Shown piece by piece: positions 24,363 through 32,582 of a stretch of 38,922 nt of DNA. Source of the DNA: Candidatus Dormiibacter spiritus (lineage in GTDB: Bacteria > Chloroflexota > Dormibacteria > Dormibacterales > Dormibacteraceae); assembly GCA_003244185.1 (NCBI GenBank), contig QHBT01000039.1, positions 1 to 38,922 on the forward strand. The letters are read 5' to 3'. Position 1 is the first letter of the stretch. The number at the start of each line of letters is the position of its first letter. A model generated the notes under the pieces. The model ran no database searches. It saw nothing but the letters and a program-made list of their open reading frames with translations, and was not told the origin of the DNA. A program made the translations under genes and the position numbers.

Positions 24363-24994
24363 GAGCGAGGTTTGCCGTGCTCGATTGGCCTTACGACTCC
24401 GCGCATCCGGATTTGCACTACATGCAGCACGACCAGCACAGTGACTGCGACAGGGATCAGCATTACGTGCAATCCGTACATCTGGCCGAAGTTGAGAATG
24501 TTGAACAGACTGCCGGCTCCCGTCGCGTTGACGGCGTCCTTGGCGTTAATGGCGATCCACTGGGAGTCGAAGTTCTGTTGTGACACGTAGCCGGTGAAGC
24601 CGGCCACGATGCTGACGAGGAAGATGACAGCGCCGATCATCCAGGTGGGCGCTCGCCCATCGCGCCATCCGGCCGCGAAATACTGGCCCCAGAGGTGCAG
24701 CACCATGAAGATGAAGAAGAGCTGGACGCTCCAGAAGTGGAGGCTGTTGAAGAATCGGCCGACCGAACTGACATGCCACCACTGCGGCCCGAAGAATGCG
24801 AGCACCACTCCACTCGCGATCGTCCAGACCAGCGCGGCGATCGTGATCACGCCGAAGACGTAGACCCACGACCCCACGTAGTAGGGCTGTCGCTCAGGCA
24901 GGAGGTGCTCAAGGGGAAGCCGACCGGCCAGAAAATCGCGGGCCGCGCCCGTCCAGCTTGGTCGCTCGCCGCGAGACCGGGTTTTCTCACTCAC
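24359..24994 (-). CDS. b-type cytochrome, N-terminal (b6-like) subunit
   Basis: A 211-aa membrane protein with four helices carrying the two heme-b sites: His86-x13-His100 in helix B (HFWSVQLFFIFMVLH) and His176-x14-His191 in helix D. The x14 spacing is that of cytochrome b6. GxxxxG and GFTGYVSQQ segments match the quinol-site loop region. It should pass electrons from quinol through two b hemes. No Rieske protein and no c-type cytochrome gene are in the window. Its start overlaps the previous small gene by 8 nt. Confidence 0.9.
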   Translation of the reverse strand: MSEKTRSRGERPSWTGAARDFLAGRLPLEHLLPERQPYYVGSWVYVFGVITIAALVWTIASGVVLAFFGPQWWHVSSVGRFFNSLHFWSVQLFFIFMVLHLWGQYFAAGWRDGRAPTWMIGAVIFLVSIVAGFTGYVSQQNFDSQWIAINAKDAVNATGAGSLFNILNFGQMYGLHVMLIPVAVTVLVVLHVVQIRMRGVVRPIEHGKPRS

Positions 24995-25139
24995 GAGTCG
25001 TCTTCTCGGTTCGTTCCTCGCGAGGAAAGGGCACGATCAGCGCGGCCAGGAAAAGAACGACCATGACCGCAATCACCACCAGGTTGGGGATCGAGATCAC
25101 AATGAATCCCAGATGCAAGTATCCGGCCGGGTTGTCCAC
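24987..25139 (-). CDS. Small single-helix membrane protein of the cytochrome operon
   Basis: A 50-aa protein. GTG 25139 is chosen because AAAGGAGG sits 5 nt upstream, a much better start than the upstream codons. Sequence: VDNPAGYLHLGFIVISIPNL, one membrane helix (VVIAVMVVLFLAALIV), then a charged tail. It overlaps the cytochrome b start by 8 nt and is probably an accessory subunit of the same complex. Confidence 0.7.
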   Translation of the reverse strand: MDNPAGYLHLGFIVISIPNLVVIAVMVVLFLAALIVPFPREERTEKTTRE

Positions 25140-25284
25140 ATATTCCTCCTTTGAACCGAAATCGAACAGACAGGGCCGGCTCCTGTCCGCTTGGCCGGAG
25201 TCCAGAGAACGGCCAAACAGCCGATCCGGCCGCCGGGTAACTGGGGTCAAGACTGTTTTGAGAAACTAGGCTGGGTCCGTGTTG

Positions 25285-25920
25285 TCAGGGGCTGATCAAG
25301 CTCGATCTGGCTACGGTCACCCTGGAGCCGACCTCCTTTTGCCCGGGGCCGTTTTCGCCGACCACGCGCTGGCCGGCCAACTCGGGGGCGGAGCGCCGCA
25401 TCCCGAGCACCTCGAAGATCAGTGCACCGAGGACCACCAGCGCCGCCAGCGTCAAGACGATCCCCGCGTATAAGGCGTACATCGCCACCTGTGACCAGCC
25501 CCACGCGTTGAGCAGCAGGCCGCGGAGGGTCTCACCGCGAAACAGCGTCTGCACCTGGCCGGCCAGCTTCTGGTCCTGAGGATTGGCCTGAGCCGCCGCG
25601 CTCACCTCCGCGTACGTCTTGCCACCGGCAGCCTCGTTCAGGTGCACACGGATGAAGTGATCCGCGTAGACCTCGGCCTGGTCGCCGGTCGTCAGCTGCT
25701 GCCCTGCGTAGCGCTGCATCGCGGCCGCGTCGGCGGCGGGCAAGGCGGTGGTGGCTGGGCTGTCCTTGGCCGGGAAGTAGATCTTCTGGGCCGCCAGCTG
25801 ATCGTGGATCATGCCGTTCACAAACCCGCTGCCCCAGAAGAGGAAGCCGGCGCAGAACGCGAAGACGATCACCAGTACCGCCTGCAGCGCGATGATCCGA
25901 TAGCGCAATTCCCTGGTCAT
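25285..25920 (-). CDS. Membrane protein of the cytochrome operon, unknown function
   Basis: A 211-aa protein: TM1 (AVLVIVFAFCAGFLFWGSGF, about 14-33), an extracytoplasmic region of about 110 residues, TM2 (YALYAGIVLTLAALVVLGALI), and a cytoplasmic tail. It has no CxxCH and no recognisable domain. The start has GGAGGG 8 nt upstream. It is first in the cytochrome operon, 145 bp before the 50-aa gene; the topology suggests a structural or assembly subunit. Confidence 0.7.
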   Translation of the reverse strand: MTRELRYRIIALQAVLVIVFAFCAGFLFWGSGFVNGMIHDQLAAQKIYFPAKDSPATTALPAADAAAMQRYAGQQLTTGDQAEVYADHFIRVHLNEAAGGKTYAEVSAAAQANPQDQKLAGQVQTLFRGETLRGLLLNAWGWSQVAMYALYAGIVLTLAALVVLGALIFEVLGMRRSAPELAGQRVVGENGPGQKEVGSRVTVARSSLISP

Positions 25921-26038
25921 CAGTGGCCCTCCTGAGCCTTGGCTCGTAGTTGCTTGCTGGCTATAGGATCGCCCCCGGCATGCGTCCCCGCCTAGGGCCG
26001 GACGGCTCCTTGGGCGATGGACCTTCGTTACAGGGTCC

Positions 26039-26052
26039 GGGACCTTCGGCCC
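26039..26052. promoter_or_regulatory. DevR/DosR-box-like palindrome upstream of the cytochrome operon
   Basis: GGGACCTTCGGCCC fits GGGNCNWWNGNCCC and matches 15 of 20 positions of the mycobacterial DevR consensus when its flanks are included (my hand count). It lies about 119 bp before ATG 25920. The same bases can also form a GGTCCGGG/CCCGGACC hairpin (26034-26057), so a terminator is an alternative reading. Confidence 0.4.
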
Positions 26053-26075
26053 GGACCGGACCCACGCCCCAGTTA

Positions 26076-26090
26076 GGGACAGCCTGTCCC
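26076..26090. promoter_or_regulatory. Inverted repeat GGGACA-GCC-TGTCCC
   Basis: Perfect 6-bp arms, 3-nt centre. It resembles a DevR half-site pair, but the spacing is one base longer than the normal box. Confidence 0.3.
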
Positions 26091-26121
26091 GATCTGCGTC
26101 CCCTGACGTAGCAAGCGCGGT

Positions 26122-26544
26122 TCAACCGCTGCGCTGGAAACGGCGGCCAGTGATCTGCTGAGGATCGACGGCCACCCGGTGGACCTTCTCCCCCGGCGCC
26201 ATCGGGTGCGGCATCGCGCCGCGGGCGGTCCAGGACACGTCGTCGAGCGATTCGGTGGCGTCGTAGGCGATGCCCTGCACCATTACGCTCCAGCCCACCC
26301 CGGTCTCGGGCGAGTAGTCGTCGACCTCGAAAGCCACCTTCGAGCTTGGCGCGTACGACAGCTTGGTGCCGGGCGCGGTCCTGAACGAGATGATCCGAGC
26401 GCTCATGGCGTAGTTGACTGGAAAGATCTGCGGCTGCCCCTCGGCCACCAGACCGATGCGGCCGAAGTCGTGTTTGCGCCGGATCTCTAAGCACTCAGCC
26501 TCCGGGATCTCCTCCATCTCAGAATGGACCGGCGTCGTGCTCAT
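26122..26544 (-). CDS. Pyridoxamine 5'-phosphate oxidase (PNPOx)-like flavoprotein 1
   Basis: A 140-aa split-barrel protein. Family features: RRKHDFGRIGLVAEGQPQIF, PVNYAM, FRTAPGTKLSYA, VAFEVDDYSPETGVGWSVMV. These belong to the F420/FMN-binding class rather than true PdxH. ATG 26544 has GGAGGAGG 5 nt upstream. It overlaps the end of the SRPBCC gene by 26 nt, hence same operon. A paralogue occurs at 29638. Confidence 0.88.
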   Translation of the reverse strand: MSTTPVHSEMEEIPEAECLEIRRKHDFGRIGLVAEGQPQIFPVNYAMSARIISFRTAPGTKLSYAPSSKVAFEVDDYSPETGVGWSVMVQGIAYDATESLDDVSWTARGAMPHPMAPGEKVHRVAVDPQQITGRRFQRSG

Positions 26545-27079
26545 GGTCACCTCCTCCAGTCGGTTGCAAGCACGGCCCCACAGGGGCGGGGGCGCCTACT
26601 TGGTCGGGGCTGGGACTAGGCTTCGCTTCTGCGGCGATCCTGGCGGCGACAGCCTCCAGCAGCCCGCGAGCGGCGGTCTCCGCAACGCGGTGCAGCATTC
26701 CGCGATCGAGGGCCCGGCCCATCAGGCCGAGCGGGGGCTCGTACTGCGCCTCCAGCACCAGCTGGGTGCGCTCGCGTCCCAGCCACGCCGCCTCCAGGAA
26801 GCCGTCGAAGGACGGGAAGAGCCCGTCCGACCGTCTCATCCGCAGTTGGATCGGCAGTGACGCGAGGCGCTCGCTCACCTGCGCGCTGCCGACCAGCAGC
26901 TGGGCGGGCCGCCGCAGACGCCGGCGGCCGACGGCGAGACCGACGTCGACCAGCATGCGCTCGCCTTCCTGCCCCGTCTCCTGTGCGAGGTTGGGCAGCC
27001 AGCGGTCCACGTCGTCCAGCAGCACCTGCCGGACCTGGTCGAACGGCTTGGCCAGCTCGACGTAGGTCTTGAGGAACAC
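26519..27079 (-). CDS. SRPBCC-family protein (START-like)
   Basis: A 186-aa protein whose first 150 residues look like a START/Bet v1 helix-grip fold: KTYVELAKPFDQVRQVLLDD at the start, a beta-rich middle and an amphipathic C-terminal helix (VAETAARGLLEAVAARIAAE). A Pro/Gly-rich tail follows. Members bind hydrophobic ligands; the ligand here is unknown. GTG 27079 is the likely start. It diverges from the DevS-like kinase and has a palindromic DevR-type site 39 bp upstream. Confidence 0.7.
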   Translation of the reverse strand: MFLKTYVELAKPFDQVRQVLLDDVDRWLPNLAQETGQEGERMLVDVGLAVGRRRLRRPAQLLVGSAQVSERLASLPIQLRMRRSDGLFPSFDGFLEAAWLGRERTQLVLEAQYEPPLGLMGRALDRGMLHRVAETAARGLLEAVAARIAAEAKPSPSPDQVGAPAPVGPCLQPTGGGDHEHDAGPF

Positions 27080-27117
27080 GCTGGTGCGAGCTTGTACCTT
27101 GCGGATCTGACTCGGTA

Positions 27118-27131
27118 GGGCCGAACGGCCC
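27118..27131. promoter_or_regulatory. Palindrome GGGCCGAACGGCCC, DevR-box-like
   Basis: A perfect 14-bp palindrome centred on AA that fits GGGNCNWWNGNCCC. It sits 39 bp before the SRPBCC start and 113 bp before the kinase codon cluster's -10 box, where an activator could serve the SRPBCC/PNPOx operon. Confidence 0.45.
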
Positions 27132-27243
27132 CATCCTTTTCAGCCATTGGTCATCAGCAGGTCAAGCCCTGACTCGATGAGACGGAGAAGACAGGTTCGT
27201 CTGCTACAGGAGACGGACCCTGGCAGAAGTGAGGCGGGTGAGC

Positions 27244-27249
27244 TAGGCT
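27244..27249 (+). promoter_or_regulatory. -10 box TAGGCT of a leaderless promoter
   Basis: TAGGCT lies 7 nt before GTG 27257. Confidence 0.5.
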
Positions 27250-27256
27250 CGGCCTC

Positions 27257-28888
27257 GTGCTGAAGGAGAGGGATCGCAAGGACAGGCTGCTCGATGCGGC
27301 GCTCGAGCTCACCTCCGACTTGTCGCTCCCGGTCGTTCTCCAGCGCATCGTCGACCTTGCCGCCGACCTGACCGGCGCCCGCTATGCCGCGCTCGGCGTC
27401 CTTGGGCCGGGACAACGGATCACCGAGTTCGTCACAAGTGGGCTCAGCGGTCGCCAGCGCAAGGCGATCGGGACCCTACCGACCGGCCGCGGCATCCTCG
27501 GCGCGCTGATATCCGACGCCCGGCCCCTCCGGTTGAGGCGAATCGCGGACGACCCTCGCTCGGTCGGCTTCCCTCCCCATCACCCGCCAATGACCTCGTT
27601 CCTGGGGGTCCCGGTGCGGGCGGGCGGCCGCGTCTACGGCAATCTCTACCTCACCAACAAGCGGGACGCCGAGCAGTTCACGGAAGATGACGAGGCGTCA
27701 TTGGTGATCCTCGCGACCCAGGCCGGCGTCGCGGTCGCCAATGCCTACCTCTACCAGGAAACGAGCCGACGGGAGGCTTGGCTGCAGGCCCTCTCGGAGA
27801 TCACCCAGCGCATGCTGGCCGGCGCCGAACCGGAGACGCTGCTGCCGGCGATCGCAGCCAATGCCCGCGAGCTGGCGGGAGCCGACACCGCGGCCATCGT
27901 CACCCCCCTGGACGGCGGCTCCAGGCTGGCGATCGCCCACGCTGACGGCGCCGGCGCCGACAGACTGCGGGGGGTGGCCGTGCCATTGGACCGTTCCCTG
28001 GCCGCCGAGGTCATGCGCAATGGCCGCCCGCTGGTGTCGGAGGACGCCGCCAGCGATCCCCGGACCAGCTCGCGCATCAACCGCCTGGCCCGGATGGGAC
28101 CGGTGGTCTGCGTGCCGCTGAGGATGGGCGGCAAGCCGATCGGCAGCCTCTGGGTATCCAGGCTCAGCGGCCGGCCGCCCTTCGAGGACTCCACCGTGCA
28201 GCTGGTGGAGTCCTTCGCAGCCCAGGCATCAGTCGCGCTGGAGTCGGGCCGGACGCGGCGCGAGCTGGAGCGGCTGGCAGTGCTGGAGGATCGGGAACGC
28301 ATCGCCAAGGAACTGCACGACGGCATCATCCAGTCGCTCTTCGCAGTCGGGATGGGCCTGCAGGCCACCGCTTCACAGGCTTCCGACCCACAGATCGACC
28401 GGCGGGTAGACGCCGCCATCGCCGAGCTTGACCGGGTCATCCGCGACCTCCGCAACTACATCTTCGGCCTGCGTCCGGGCCTGCTCGCCGATCGCCAGCT
28501 CGACCAGGCGCTCAGGGAGGTGGTGAGCGACTTCGAGGCGCGGTCGGGCATGGCGGTCGCTCTCGAACTGGACGGCGGGGTGACCGCCGAGCTTTCCCCG
28601 CGGGCGGCCGATGTCCTGCAGATGGCCCGCGAGGCGCTCTCCAACGCGGGCCGCCATTCCGGCGCCAGGCAGGTCCGCCTGAGCCTCAAGAGGCAGCGAC
28701 TCTCGACGGCCGCCCTAACGGTGGCCGACAACGGCTCCGGCTTCGATGCCGACCGCGGGCGGGCGGAGGGGCAGGGGCTTCGCAACTTGCGCGAGCGGGC
28801 GCTGGCGCTGGGCGGCGAGCTGCAGCTTGACACCGCACCCGGTCGCGGGACCATCGTCAGAGTCCGTCTTCCGCTGGGCACCCAATGA
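27257..28888 (+). CDS. DevS/DosT-like GAF-domain sensor histidine kinase
   Basis: A 543-aa soluble kinase. GAF1 (about 20-165) contains GRGILGALI and FPPHHPPMTSFLGVPV with His108-His109; in mycobacterial DevS the heme-ligand histidine lies in this HHPPM segment, so heme binding is likely by homology. GAF2 spans about 175-335. HisKA_3 has His354 (ERIAKELHDGIIQSL). ATPase motifs are NAGRHSGA, DNGSGFD and GQGLRNLRERA. It probably senses O2, NO, CO or redox state and phosphorylates the following regulator, whose start it overlaps (ATGA, 28885-28888). Confidence 0.9.
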   Translation: MLKERDRKDRLLDAALELTSDLSLPVVLQRIVDLAADLTGARYAALGVLGPGQRITEFVTSGLSGRQRKAIGTLPTGRGILGALISDARPLRLRRIADDPRSVGFPPHHPPMTSFLGVPVRAGGRVYGNLYLTNKRDAEQFTEDDEASLVILATQAGVAVANAYLYQETSRREAWLQALSEITQRMLAGAEPETLLPAIAANARELAGADTAAIVTPLDGGSRLAIAHADGAGADRLRGVAVPLDRSLAAEVMRNGRPLVSEDAASDPRTSSRINRLARMGPVVCVPLRMGGKPIGSLWVSRLSGRPPFEDSTVQLVESFAAQASVALESGRTRRELERLAVLEDRERIAKELHDGIIQSLFAVGMGLQATASQASDPQIDRRVDAAIAELDRVIRDLRNYIFGLRPGLLADRQLDQALREVVSDFEARSGMAVALELDGGVTAELSPRAADVLQMAREALSNAGRHSGARQVRLSLKRQRLSTAALTVADNGSGFDADRGRAEGQGLRNLRERALALGGELQLDTAPGRGTIVRVRLPLGTQ

Positions 28889-29568
28889 GCGAGTACGCAC
28901 GCGTGTCGTCCGACCAGCTGCGCGTGCTCCTCGTCGACGACCACGAGGTCGTGCGCAGAGGAGTGCGCGGAATGCTGGAGATGACCGACGACATCACGGT
29001 TGTTGGCGAGGCGGGAACGGTGAGCGAAGCCGTCCAGCAGGCGGACCGAACCGCGCCCAACGTTGTCGTGATGGACGTCCGGCTCGCGGACGGCAGCGGC
29101 ATTGAGGCGACCCGGGAGATCCGCGCCCGCCGCCCGGAGACGAGCGTGTTGATGCTCACCTCATTCGCCGACGACGAGGCGCTCTTCGCGTCGATCATGG
29201 CCGGCGCCGCCGGCTACGTCCTGAAGCAGATTCAGGGTGGCGAGCTGGTACGCGCGATCCGCACTGTCGGTCAGGGGCAGAGCCTGCTCGATCCGGCAGT
29301 CACCGCGAGTGTGCTCGACCGGCTGCGCAAGGGCAAGCGCCTGATGCGGGACGAGAAGCTGGCGCGGCTCTCTGCGCAGGAGGAGCGGATCTTGAACATG
29401 ATCGCCGAGGGCCTCACCAACCGCGAGATTGGCTCCCGGCTGAAGCTGGCCGAGAAGACTATCAAGAACTACGTCTCCACTATCCTCGGCAAGCTCGAGG
29501 TGGCCCGCCGGGCGGAGGCGGCCGCCTATCTCGCCCGCCACACCACCCTCCCCGGCTCTGGAGGATGA
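28885..29568 (+). CDS. DevR/NarL-type response regulator
   Basis: A 227-aa regulator. Receiver: acidic pair Asp18/19, phosphoacceptor Asp64 (VVVMDVRLADGSG), Lys in YVLKQ. LuxR-type HTH: LSAQEERILNMIAEGLTNRE, then IGSRLKLAEKTIKNYVSTIL and GKLEVARRAEAA. This HTH closely follows DevR/DosR. Cotranscribed with the DevS-like kinase; palindromes at 26039 and 27118 are its likely sites. Confidence 0.92.
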   Translation: MSEYARVSSDQLRVLLVDDHEVVRRGVRGMLEMTDDITVVGEAGTVSEAVQQADRTAPNVVVMDVRLADGSGIEATREIRARRPETSVLMLTSFADDEALFASIMAGAAGYVLKQIQGGELVRAIRTVGQGQSLLDPAVTASVLDRLRKGKRLMRDEKLARLSAQEERILNMIAEGLTNREIGSRLKLAEKTIKNYVSTILGKLEVARRAEAAAYLARHTTLPGSGG

Positions 29569-29637
29569 CCACCGACGGAACCGCCGACCGAGGACCCGAG
29601 AAGGTCTAAGAGTTTCGCGTCCTCCAAGGCCCGGACG

Positions 29638-30075
29638 CTAGAAGCGGAGCCGAAACCGCCGACCGGTCACCTGGCTGCCGTCGATCACGAGGCGGTGGGT
29701 TTTGACGCCGGGCGCCTCAGGCCGCGGCTCGTCGGAGGCAGCTTCGCGACCCTCATAGAGGGCACCCGTCTGCTCCCGAGCCGTGCCATGGACCACGACG
29801 CTCCAGCCCAGCCCGAGCTCCGGCTCGTAGTCGTCGATTTCGAAGCAGACCTCAGCTCCTGGTGCGTAGGCAAGCTTGGTACCGGGGGCCGTGCGGAACA
29901 GCACCCGGCCAGCGACGACCGCATGGTTGACGGGGAAGATCTCGGGCTGGCCGCGGACCAGCATGGCGATCCGCCCCATCCGGGCCGTTGCCAGCAGCTG
30001 CCAGCAGCCTTCCGGCGAGATGTCCTCCATCTCGCTTTCCGGCATGCGGTCCCCGACTTTCCCGTGCTCCGTCAC
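29638..30075 (-). CDS. PNPOx-like flavoprotein 2
   Basis: A 145-aa paralogue of the 26122 protein (shared FPVNxA, FRTAPGTKLxYAP, FEIDDYEPELGLGWSVVV and TGRRFR). It flanks the DevSR-like pair on the other side and is transcribed towards it. Such proteins bind FMN or F420 and are frequent members of DevR regulons. There is no evident palindrome in its own upstream region. Confidence 0.87.
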   Translation of the reverse strand: MTEHGKVGDRMPESEMEDISPEGCWQLLATARMGRIAMLVRGQPEIFPVNHAVVAGRVLFRTAPGTKLAYAPGAEVCFEIDDYEPELGLGWSVVVHGTAREQTGALYEGREAASDEPRPEAPGVKTHRLVIDGSQVTGRRFRLRF

Positions 30076-30164
30076 GAGCTCCTCACTGCGCCAACGGAGC
30101 TTACCGATGCCGCGCCGGCCGATGATTCGCCAGCGCAGTCATGACTGACTCCGGCGATTCTCTC

Positions 30165-30618
30165 CTCCGGCTCCTTGAGCCGGGCAGCAGCCTGATGGGC
30201 ATGAAGTAGCGACTCGAGGTCGACTAGGTGCCGAACTTGTGCTTGCCACGATCCAGTAGCTCAACCTCCGCGAGTGCGGATCCACCCGACTCTGCGGGAC
30301 GCCTGCATAGGTGGCGACGACCGGCAGGTTCTCCCGACCGGAGAGGTGGCGATAGAAGGCGGGCGATTCCACCAGCGAGCCGATTTGCGCCAAGCCGGCT
30401 GGATCTCCCGGCCGGTGCTCGGCCACCACCGCCGTGCCGGAGGTGGGACAGATCAAGCCCAGCAGCATCCGCAGGTGCTGGCCTTGCCCGCACCGTTCAG
30501 GCCGAGGAAGCCGTACACCTCCCTCTCCTGACCGACAGTCCACATCCTCGACTGCGAGAATGTCCTTGCCGTAGCGCTTGGTCAATCGATGTGTGATGAC
30601 GTCTTCAGCAGGTGCCAT
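30165..30618 (-). pseudogene. Degenerate ABC transporter ATP-binding protein
   Basis: Starts like a drug/bacitracin-type ATPase (ITHRLTKRYGKDILAVEDVD). A frameshift precedes Walker A, which survives only in another frame and is damaged (GLNGAGKAST). It then returns to the first frame with LRMLLGLICPTSGTAVVAEH ... RHLSGREN. A further frameshift occurs after GVPQSRVD (continuation ALAEVELLDRGKHKFGT in another frame, then a stop). A last trace of LKEPE is seen near 30165. Signature and Walker B are missing. Non-functional. Confidence 0.8.
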
Positions 30619-30621
30619 GAA

Positions 30622-31104
30622 CTACCCCTTCCGAATTACTGGGCGGAGGCCGAAGCGGCCGAGCAGGAAGACTGCGAGGCCGGCGGCAACTATGTGCAGG
30701 AACATCAGACTGGCGATTCCAGCCGCGGTGGTGCCGGGGAAGGCGCCTGCGGCATAGACCGCCAGGTCGGGCACCCAGGAGACCAGCAGTGCTATCGCCG
30801 CCACGACTGTGAAGGCCCTGACCGGATCGGGGCGGAGGCGAATCAGCGCCGCGAAGGCGAGTACTGCGCCGGCCTCGCCGATGACCGTGAGCGAGGCGAC
30901 GCTGACCGTCTGCAGGGGCGTGAATGCGGCTGGGACCTGGAGCAGACTGGCAAGCGTCCGGGCGACCAGGACGTTCGCGATCGTGCTGGCGATCACCGCC
31001 GCCCCGCCGACGGCGAGCAGGCGCCTCCAACTGAGGTCACGGCGCCGACCGGGAGCCCGCGGGTCTACCTGGTCGATTCCTGTTTCGGCTGTCTGTGTTG
31101 CCAT
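30622..31104 (-). CDS. DUF6069-type membrane protein
   Basis: A 160-aa protein with four membrane helices (LLAVGGAAVIASTIANVLVA, SVASLTVIGEAGAVLAFAAL, AFTVVAAIALLVSWVPDLAV, AGIASLMFLHIVAAGLAVFL). Function unknown. ATG 31104 (MATQTAET) is chosen because AAAGGAGC lies 8 nt upstream. It is divergent from a TetR regulator and followed at 3 bp by a dead ABC ATPase, so it is probably the survivor of a TetR-controlled operon. Confidence 0.8.
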   Translation of the reverse strand: MATQTAETGIDQVDPRAPGRRRDLSWRRLLAVGGAAVIASTIANVLVARTLASLLQVPAAFTPLQTVSVASLTVIGEAGAVLAFAALIRLRPDPVRAFTVVAAIALLVSWVPDLAVYAAGAFPGTTAAGIASLMFLHIVAAGLAVFLLGRFGLRPVIRKG

Positions 31105-31210
31105 CTCGAATAGCTCCTTTGTGTGGGGTCCGACTGCGACCTCCACAGTATGGCACAAAGTGTCGTTTTATGCATGAAGTGCTTATAGTGGCCTCAAGGG
31201 ACTACTGGTG

Positions 31211-31216
31211 TATGCT
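31211..31216 (+). promoter_or_regulatory. -10 box TATGCT of a leaderless promoter
   Basis: TATGCT lies 6 nt before ATG 31223. Confidence 0.5.
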
Positions 31217-31222
31217 GTGTTC

Positions 31223-31831
31223 ATGGCGGTCCCGATTGGCATCAGCGAGCGCAAGCGGCGCGCCGTGCGAGCCCAGCTCTCAGACGTAGCTCTGGAGCTG
31301 CTGACCGATCGAGACTTCGAGTCCGTGAAGGTCGATGAGATCGCCGCCGCGGCCGGCGTCTCCCGTCGAACCTTCTTCCGCTACTTCGACTCCAAGGAGG
31401 ATGTGGTCTTCGCGTTCCTCGATCAGTGGGCGATGCGACTCGGCGAGGAAATCGTCGCCCGCCCTCCCGAAGAACCTCCGATCACAGCCGTGCAACACGG
31501 GCTCCGGCAGCACATGGCTGCGTATCAGAACTCGGCGGACCGGGCCCTGGCTCTGGTCCGCCTGGTACGTCACACGCCCTCTCTCCGGGGTCAGGAGCAC
31601 ATCAATCGCGAGCACATGCGGCTCGGAATCGTCCAGGCACTGGCCCGCCGCCTGGGAGTCGACGCCGAGCATGACATGCGCCCCCACGTTCTGGCCTCCA
31701 TCGCCATGGCTCCGCTCGACGGTGCTTTTGTGACGTGGTTCGGAGCGCGATCCGGGGAGGACATCGGAAGCCTCCTCGACGAGGCGCTGGCAACGTTCAA
31801 ACGCGAATTGGACGCAATCTGCTCAGACTGA
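31223..31831 (+). CDS. TetR-family transcriptional regulator
   Basis: A 202-aa repressor. HTH: DFESVKVDEIAAAAGVSRRT followed by FFRYFDSKEDVVFAFLDQWA. The C-terminal domain resembles the MftR/SACE_7040-type ligand domain in size. The internal ATG 31223 is preferred to upstream codons because of the -10 box. Its likely target is the divergent DUF6069 operon; the intergenic GGCAC-AAA-GTGTC at about 31150-31162 is a weak operator candidate. Confidence 0.92.
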   Translation: MAVPIGISERKRRAVRAQLSDVALELLTDRDFESVKVDEIAAAAGVSRRTFFRYFDSKEDVVFAFLDQWAMRLGEEIVARPPEEPPITAVQHGLRQHMAAYQNSADRALALVRLVRHTPSLRGQEHINREHMRLGIVQALARRLGVDAEHDMRPHVLASIAMAPLDGAFVTWFGARSGEDIGSLLDEALATFKRELDAICSD

Positions 31832-32079
31832 TCCACGCAAGCCCTGGACTGGACGCCGAGTGCACCTCGGCTGAGGAGCCAGCACTGCTCCGGATTTCGT
31901 TGAGCGCTTGTCGTTGAAGCCAGGCCTACCGTCACGCAATGGCTGCACTGCGGACTGAGGACGTTTCGAACAAGGGAGCGTTTGACGCTTTCGGACGCTA
32001 CCTGGGCTCGATCGAGGCCGTGGGCATGCGGCGGCGCGACCAGGGGTGGATCCCACACAGGTTGGGCGTCCGTGCTCGC
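31832..32079. other. Gene-less stretch
   Basis: No supported gene, and only short mutually overlapping frames. It borders a histidine-kinase remnant, so it is probably decayed sequence. Confidence 0.4.
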
Positions 32080-32362
32080 TCGGCTGGATCCGCGAGGGGC
32101 AGGTGAAGCGAAAACTGGCCCCGGCGGCCATCCGTTTGCTCCAACTCCACGGCGCAGGCGTGCGCCTCCAGCAATCCCCTGACAATCGCCAAACCCAGTC
32201 CGGTCCCGATTGGCTGAACCGGACCATCCCGGGCCTAGCCTCGAACGAAGCGCTCGAAGAGCCGCGGCTTCACTTCCGGCGCCACCCCTGGGCCGTGGTC
32301 GCGGACGCGCACAGCAATAAGGGCGCAGGCTCGGTCTCGACACTCACTTCGATGGGCGAGTC
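32080..32362 (-). pseudogene. Histidine kinase remnant (ATPase domain)
   Basis: Minus-strand translation in pieces: DSPIEVSVETEP, frameshift at about 32325, ALIAVRVRDHGPGVAPEVKP then RLFERFVRG, in-frame stop TAG (32235-32237), then GTGLGLAIVRGLLEAHACAV followed by a C-terminal FSLHLPLADP. These are the G1, F and G2 boxes of a HATPase_c domain. The N-terminal sensor and His box are gone. Confidence 0.75.
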
Positions 32363-32582
32363 GCGGCTGGAGGATCCTGGATGGACTGATCCTGGGTCAC
32401 CGCCGATCCCGCTGGCGGCCGTGGGACACCACTGCTGCGCTGATCCGCCTCATGCAGGGCGTGGACGTCCACATCCCTAGGCGGCGACCGTAGATGAGTG
32501 GGCCCGACAGCGCTCGAGGGTTTCGCTCGCCTCGTCGAGGAGATCTGGACGGCCCACTCCCTGTCGGCGTGTCGCCAGTCGA

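Noticed and set aside
26034..26057. Intrinsic terminator at GGTCCGGG/CCCGGACC
   Set aside because: Not rejected as a structure, but no gene ends nearby on either strand in the right orientation without a T-run, so I list it as a regulatory site rather than a terminator.
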